Assembly: GCA_028687995.1 (NCBI GenBank)
Contig: JAQTZA010000002.1
Coordinates: 248,001 to 312,000 of the forward strand
Length of the DNA: 64,000 bases
Origin: Bacteroidales bacterium
GTDB taxonomy: Bacteria; Bacteroidota; Bacteroidia; Bacteroidales; UBA7332
Direction: 5' to 3'
This document shows positions 59,432 to 64,000 of the stretch, one piece after another. Every line of letters begins with the position of its first letter. Position 1 is the stretch's first letter. The position numbers and the translations under genes were made by a program. The notes beneath the pieces were generated by a model, which saw only the letters and a program-made list of their open reading frames with translations, did no database searches and was not told the origin of the DNA.

Positions 59432-61873
59432 TTAATTTAGCGTGATTTCAACCGTTACGTTGCTTCCCTGAGGAAAAGCGTTAACTGTATTTCCTTCGAT
59501 TTGTTTACCATTAACGGAAATAGAAACTTCTCCTTTCATCAATTTCTTTGGATTATTCACCCGAATATTGTACGTAGCTCCTCTGAATTTGCGAGTAACT
59601 TCGAATTTTTCTAGATGAGACGGAATACATGGAGAAAACTCCAATCCGTTGTAGGTTGGTTTTATGCCCAAGATATATTGACTAATCGCATAAAAATTCC
59701 AGGCAGCAGTGCCTGTCAACCACGAGTTTTTGGCTTCTCCGGGCTTGAACGCATGTTTACCTGCAATCATTTGAGCATAGACATAAGGCTCAACTTTGTG
59801 CAATTCGACATCTTTGATGTAAGCCGGATTGATTTTGGTGTAGTATTCCCAAGCGCGATCGCCGTTTCCTACTACCGTTTCGCCAATGATTACCCACGGA
59901 TTGTTGTGGCAAAAAATTCCGGCGTTCTCTTTGTAACCTTCGGGATAGGAAGATATTTCGCCATATTCGATGTGGTATTTCGAGAATGGCGGATCTTGGA
60001 GTATCAGTCCGTGCTCGGTGTTGAGGTGTTTGTTTACCGATTCGAGCGCGCGTTGCGTCATTGCTTCGTCGAGCCCGATACCCGCCATGGCACACCAAGA
60101 GTTTGATTCAATGAATATTTTGGCTTCTTCGTTTTCGTTCGAGCCAATTTTGTTTCCATAAAAGTCATAAGCACGCAAAAACCAATTTCCGTCCCAGCCG
60201 TGTTGTTTGATTTTCTCGGTCATTTTCTCCACTTCCGCTTGTGCACGCATTGCTTCTGATGCGTTGCCCAGTTGAGCGCACAGCTTGGCATACTCTTTTC
60301 CGTAAACAACAAACAATCCGGCAATCATCAAACTCTCGGCTTTCGATCCTTTGTTATTGTTTTCGGTAGTTTGAAAACTCTCATTTGGGTCTGAAGAGAA
60401 ACAGTTAAGATTTAGACAATCATTCCAGTCTGCTCGTCCGATTAGCGGCAACTCGTGTGGTCCAAGGTTTTCGATCACATGGTTGAACGAAACCGTTAAA
60501 TGCTCAAACAGGGGAACTTCAGTGCCAGATTTGTTGTCGTAAGGCACCAAAGCATCGAGAATAGAGTAGTCGCCTGTCTCTTTGATGTAACTTGTAACGC
60601 CAAGAATGAGCCACATCGGGTCGTCGTTGAATCCTTGCCCAATTTCGTTGTTTCCTTTTTTTGTTAACGGTTGATATTGGTGGTAGCATCCGCCATCGGG
60701 GAACTGCGTGGCAGCAATATCGAGTATTCTTTCGCGTGCTTTTTCGGGAACTTGATGCACAAAACCAATCAAATCTTGATTCGAATCGCGGAAACCCATG
60801 CCACGCCCAATGCCGCTTTCGAAATATGATGCCGAGCGCGAGAAGTTAAAGGTGATCATACATTGGTATTGATTCCAGATGTTGACCATTCTGTCGAGTC
60901 GTTCGTCGTTAGTTTTAATACTAAAATTGCTCAGCAGACCTTCCCAATAGGTGGCCAATTCGTCTAATGCGAGATTGACTTTTTCTACTGTGTCAAATCT
61001 GGCAATCGTCGCTTTAGCTTTCGATTTGTTGATTACGGCATGCTTTTCCCATTTCTCTTCCGGCGCATTTTCTTGATAACCCAACACAAAAACCAACTCT
61101 TTCGATTCGTTTGGAGCAAGCTCTACATGGATGCAATGTGATGCAATTGGCGACCAACCGTGCGCCACGCTGTTACCTGATACTCCTTCCGCTACTACTT
61201 GAGGTTCGTCGAATCCGTTATACAATCCGATGAATGTCTCTCTGTCGGTGTCGAATCCCTCAATAGGAGCGTTCACGGAATAATAAGCGTAATGATCGCG
61301 ACGTTCGCGGTATTCTGTTTTATGATAAATGACAGAATCTTCTATTTCTACCTCACCAACCGAAAGATTGCGTTGGAAATTCTCCATATCGGTTTGTGCG
61401 TTCCAAAATGCCCATTCCACGAAAGAGAAAAGTTTGAAAGACTTAGTTTCATTGGAAGTGTTGGTTAATTTTACCTTCTGAACTTCAGCCCACGTGTTTA
61501 AGGGTACAAAATAGAGCACTTCGGCTACAATTCCGTTTTTCTCACCTTTAATTTTTGTGTAGTTGAGTCCATGTCGGCATTCATAAGCATCAAGCGGCTC
61601 TTTGCACGGTTTCCAGCTCGGATTCCAAATCGTCCCGTTGTCGTTGATGTAGAAATATTTTCCACCAGCATCGGCTGGCACATTGTTGTATCGGTAGCGA
61701 GTGATGCGGCGAAACTTAGCATCTTTGAAGAATGAGTAGCCACCAGCAGTGTTCGAGATGATGGAAAAAAAGTTTTCGTTACCGAGATAGTTTATCCACG
61801 GCCAAGGAGTGCGCGGATTTGTTATTACATACTCTTTTTGTGTATCATCGAAATGTCCGAACTCTTTTTTCAT
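59432..61873 (-). CDS. GH94 cellobiose phosphorylase
   Basis: An 813-residue cytoplasmic enzyme (no signal peptide) of the usual length for cellobiose phosphorylase. Family stretches are clear: [46 protein letters not shown], the phosphate/sugar-binding [18 protein letters not shown] (354-371) and [12 protein letters not shown] with catalytic acid D485. It splits cellobiose with phosphate into glucose-1-phosphate and glucose, saving ATP, so a beta-1,4-linked disaccharide should reach the cytoplasm. Related activities (cellodextrin, laminaribiose, chitobiose phosphorylases) belong to the same family, but the overall pattern fits the cellobiose type best. Confidence 0.88.
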   Translation of the reverse strand: MKKEFGHFDDTQKEYVITNPRTPWPWINYLGNENFFSIISNTAGGYSFFKDAKFRRITRYRYNNVPADAGGKYFYINDNGTIWNPSWKPCKEPLDAYECRHGLNYTKIKGEKNGIVAEVLYFVPLNTWAEVQKVKLTNTSNETKSFKLFSFVEWAFWNAQTDMENFQRNLSVGEVEIEDSVIYHKTEYRERRDHYAYYSVNAPIEGFDTDRETFIGLYNGFDEPQVVAEGVSGNSVAHGWSPIASHCIHVELAPNESKELVFVLGYQENAPEEKWEKHAVINKSKAKATIARFDTVEKVNLALDELATYWEGLLSNFSIKTNDERLDRMVNIWNQYQCMITFNFSRSASYFESGIGRGMGFRDSNQDLIGFVHQVPEKARERILDIAATQFPDGGCYHQYQPLTKKGNNEIGQGFNDDPMWLILGVTSYIKETGDYSILDALVPYDNKSGTEVPLFEHLTVSFNHVIENLGPHELPLIGRADWNDCLNLNCFSSDPNESFQTTENNNKGSKAESLMIAGLFVVYGKEYAKLCAQLGNASEAMRAQAEVEKMTEKIKQHGWDGNWFLRAYDFYGNKIGSNENEEAKIFIESNSWCAMAGIGLDEAMTQRALESVNKHLNTEHGLILQDPPFSKYHIEYGEISSYPEGYKENAGIFCHNNPWVIIGETVVGNGDRAWEYYTKINPAYIKDVELHKVEPYVYAQMIAGKHAFKPGEAKNSWLTGTAAWNFYAISQYILGIKPTYNGLEFSPCIPSHLEKFEVTRKFRGATYNIRVNNPKKLMKGEVSISVNGKQIEGNTVNAFPQGSNVTVEITLN

Positions 61874-61914
61874 CTTTTTTATCTTAAGAATTAATCCTAT
61901 ATTTTTTTTGCGAG

Positions 61915-63591
61915 CTAAAGCTGATTTTGTTCAATCAACTTTCCTAGTTTGTTGTACTGATCGTACAGCAGTTGATATTTTTCTGAATTTTCAGAGATTG
62001 GCTGGTAGGTTTTTTCAAATCCCTGTCCCATTTTTACTTGCGCTAAATGGATGTTTGGGTAGATTCCGGCAGCTACGGCGGCATACATCGCCGAACCTAG
62101 CGCGCAGGTTTGCTCAGACGCGACGACTTGAATTGGCACGTTTAGTACGTCCGCTAGAATTTGCATGATAAATGGCGATTTCTTAGCAACACCTCCCAAT
62201 GCCACGACACCATCGATCCGTACGCCTTCGGCTTTGAATCGATCGACAATCGCTTTTGACCCAAACGCTGTGGCTTCGACCAACGAGCGGAAGATTCGTG
62301 GAGCGTCTGAACCGAGGTTTATTCCCGAAATAACACCTTTCAGATTCTGATTTGCATCCGGTGTTCGACGTCCGTTCATCCAATCGAGAGCTACAAGGCC
62401 ACTCTCCCCGATCGAAATTTGTTCTGCCTCTTCGGTTAGTTTTTTGATTAAATTATCCGAAATCTCAGATATTAGTTTTTCTCTGACTTCTGAATTGACT
62501 GTTTGCGTTGAAGCTAAGATATTTTCGACAGGCCACATCAATACCTTCTTAAACCACGCATAGATGTCGCCAAAAGCAGATTGACCAGCTTCCATACCAT
62601 CCATTTCGTTTACGATAGAGCCGTCCACCTGTCCACAAATGCCTTTCACAACTATATTTTGCATGTCTAATCTTGGAGCAATCAGCATATCACACGTCGA
62701 AGTACCAATTACTTTGCTGAGATAGTACGGTTTGATTTCTCCACCAACTGCTCCGATGTGTGCATCGAACGCGCCACTGCCTACAACCACCGATTCATTT
62801 AGGCCAAGACTGTCTGCCCACTCTTTCGACAACGTTCCGACAGCAATATCGGCCGTAATTGTTTCGGCTGGCATATTGTGTTTGAAATCGACAAGCTGAG
62901 GATCGAGATTTACAAGAAATTCATCAGATGGAAATCCGCTCCAATCGGCGTGCCACAAGGCTTTGTGTCCTGCGGCACATCTGCCTCGTTTCATTGTCTT
63001 CGGATTGGTTTTGCCAGTTAGTAGTGCTGGCATCCAATCGCAATGTTCTACCCACGAAAAGCAGTTATTGGCTATCGATTTATCTTCGCGAATAATGTGC
63101 AGAACTTTCGACCAATACCATTCAGAAGAGTATATTCCGCCAGAATATTTGCTGAAATCGAGTCCTCCCCAATGGCGGCACAAATGATTGATTTCGTCTG
63201 CTTCTTTAATCGCTGTGTGATCTTTCCAAAGGACAAACATCGCATTCGGATTTGTTTCAAATCCCTTTTTCAACGCCAGTGGTGTTCCGTCGGAGTCAAC
63301 CGCAATCGGTGTAGATCCAGTGGTGTCGATGGAAATTCCTTTGACCAAATGTGTTGCATCGGGACATTGGCGAATGATTTCGCGAATCGTAAACTCCAGT
63401 CCTTCAATATAGTCCAACGGGTGTTGACGAAATTGGTTTTTGGAAGGATTGCAGTATAATCCATTTTTCCATCGAGGGTATTCGAATACTGATAGTGCAA
63501 TCTCTGCGCCACTTTCGGCATCAACCAACAGTGCACGCACAGAGTCAGTTCCGTAATCAACGCCAATGACGTAGTTTGGTTGGTTGTTCAT
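61915..63591 (-). CDS. araB: Ribulokinase-family sugar kinase (AraB-like)
   Basis: A 558-residue FGGY-family kinase with the length and detail of L-ribulokinase rather than fucokinase: [21 protein letters not shown] (ATPase phosphate 1), [54 protein letters not shown] and the ATPase [22 protein letters not shown] segment with [13 protein letters not shown]. It lies 16 bp after L-fucose isomerase, not L-arabinose isomerase. Ribulokinases accept L- and D-ribulose, and FucI also makes D-ribulose from D-arabinose, so the pair may serve D-arabinose; a role in L-fucose use would need an L-fuculokinase-type activity. The symbol refers to the family. Confidence 0.85.
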   Translation of the reverse strand: MNNQPNYVIGVDYGTDSVRALLVDAESGAEIALSVFEYPRWKNGLYCNPSKNQFRQHPLDYIEGLEFTIREIIRQCPDATHLVKGISIDTTGSTPIAVDSDGTPLALKKGFETNPNAMFVLWKDHTAIKEADEINHLCRHWGGLDFSKYSGGIYSSEWYWSKVLHIIREDKSIANNCFSWVEHCDWMPALLTGKTNPKTMKRGRCAAGHKALWHADWSGFPSDEFLVNLDPQLVDFKHNMPAETITADIAVGTLSKEWADSLGLNESVVVGSGAFDAHIGAVGGEIKPYYLSKVIGTSTCDMLIAPRLDMQNIVVKGICGQVDGSIVNEMDGMEAGQSAFGDIYAWFKKVLMWPVENILASTQTVNSEVREKLISEISDNLIKKLTEEAEQISIGESGLVALDWMNGRRTPDANQNLKGVISGINLGSDAPRIFRSLVEATAFGSKAIVDRFKAEGVRIDGVVALGGVAKKSPFIMQILADVLNVPIQVVASEQTCALGSAMYAAVAAGIYPNIHLAQVKMGQGFEKTYQPISENSEKYQLLYDQYNKLGKLIEQNQL

Positions 63592-63607
63592 TTTATCTTA
63601 CTATTTT

Positions 63608-64000
63608 CTATTTGTATAATGCACCATAAGTCTGGCAAGCGCGGTAATCAGAACCCTCTTGATCCATACCGAATGCTGCCCAAACAGATGGTCTGAATAG
63701 TTTCGAAGAGTCAACATTGTGCATATTTACTGGAATTCTCAACATAGAAGCCAAGGTGATAAGATCGGCACCAATGTGACCGTAAGAGATGGCTCCGTGG
63801 TTGGCTCCCCAATTGTTCATCACAGAATAAACGTCTTTGAACGTACCTTCACCTGTCAAAATTGGGGCAAACCAAGTGGTTGGCCAAGTGCTGTCTGTGC
63901 GGTCGTCGATAATTGAGTGAACATCGGATGGTAAATCGACACTATATCCTTCGGCAATTTGTAATACTGGCCCAATTCCCTTTACAAAATTTAAACGACA
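63608..64000 (-). CDS. fucI: L-fucose isomerase, C-terminal part (cut by window edge)
   Basis: The last 130 residues of a gene that starts beyond the right edge. [85 protein letters not shown] and [15 protein letters not shown] are the C-terminal hallmarks of L-fucose isomerase (aldose-ketose isomerase that also acts on D-arabinose), clearly different from L-arabinose isomerase. It is transcribed just before the ribulokinase-family gene, with 16 bp between them. Confidence 0.93.
   Translation of the reverse strand, partial: CRLNFVKGIGPVLQIAEGYSVDLPSDVHSIIDDRTDSTWPTTWFAPILTGEGTFKDVYSVMNNWGANHGAISYGHIGADLITLASMLRIPVNMHNVDSSKLFRPSVWAAFGMDQEGSDYRACQTYGALYK

Noticed and set aside
63608-64000. L-arabinose isomerase (expected beside an araB-like kinase)
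   Set aside because: The C-terminal sequence ([43 protein letters not shown]) is that of L-fucose isomerase.

Overview
The window looks like a chromosomal segment from a Bacteroidota bacterium, probably of the Bacteroidales. Four things point there: two SusC/SusD pairs, C-terminal type IX secretion (T9SS) sorting domains, Bacteroidota-type promoters (TTTG, 19-22 nt spacer, TAnnTTTG), and an AT-rich background with few obvious Shine-Dalgarno sites. No rRNA, tRNA, insertion sequence or CRISPR array was recognised.

Layout. 1-3.3 kb: a frameshifted winged-helix/nuclease gene cut by the left edge, a 21-bp tandem array, and a small OmdA-type plus SRPBCC gene pair. 3.6-10.3 kb: a TetR regulator followed by a complete tripartite RND efflux operon (TolC-like, adaptor, pump), closed by a terminator. 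10.4-11.1 kb: a nucleotidyltransferase/HEPN toxin-antitoxin-like pair whose HEPN gene carries a frameshift. 11.2-16.2 kb (minus strand): an assimilatory sulfate/siroheme operon (DUF2061, Met8-like, SUMT, CysD, CysN, CysH). Two homologous GC-rich cassettes of about 140-150 bp sit between cysD/cysN and cysN/cysH and supply the start codons and N-terminal leader peptides of CysN and CysH. 16.4-18.0 kb: an APH-like kinase and a decayed inositol monophosphatase gene.

18.1-31.4 kb (minus strand): a beta-glucan-type utilisation locus with GH116, GH16, SusD, SusC, a FucP-type MFS transporter, a DUF6786-like protein and two LacI-family regulators. Three copies of a TTAAACGTTTAA palindrome lie upstream of the first LacI gene. 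31.8-43.0 kb (plus strand): an alpha-glucan-type locus with a CE7-like esterase, GH13, SusC, SusD, a surface glycan-binding lipoprotein and a T9SS-sorted carbohydrate-binding protein. Both promoters I could read in this locus carry a second operator type, placed 3 nt before the -7 box.

43.6-56.7 kb: an Rhs/YD-repeat locus. It has a second 21-bp array, an FN3 protein, a tiny YD-motif protein with a T9SS tail, a fibre-like protein, a 2079-residue SpvB/FG-GAP/Rhs polymorphic toxin with a probable immunity gene, and then a graveyard of orphan toxin tips and immunity genes broken by stops or frameshifts. 56.7-64 kb (minus strand): a six-hairpin glycosidase, a GH94 cellobiose phosphorylase, a ribulokinase-family kinase and the end of L-fucose isomerase.

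How it fits together: the two glycan loci and the GH94/FucI/kinase group feed glucans and deoxy- or pentose sugars into metabolism. The cys operon makes sulfide precursors and siroheme, although no sulfite reductase is visible here. The Rhs, MNT-HEPN and nuclease loci are conflict genes and show the most decay.
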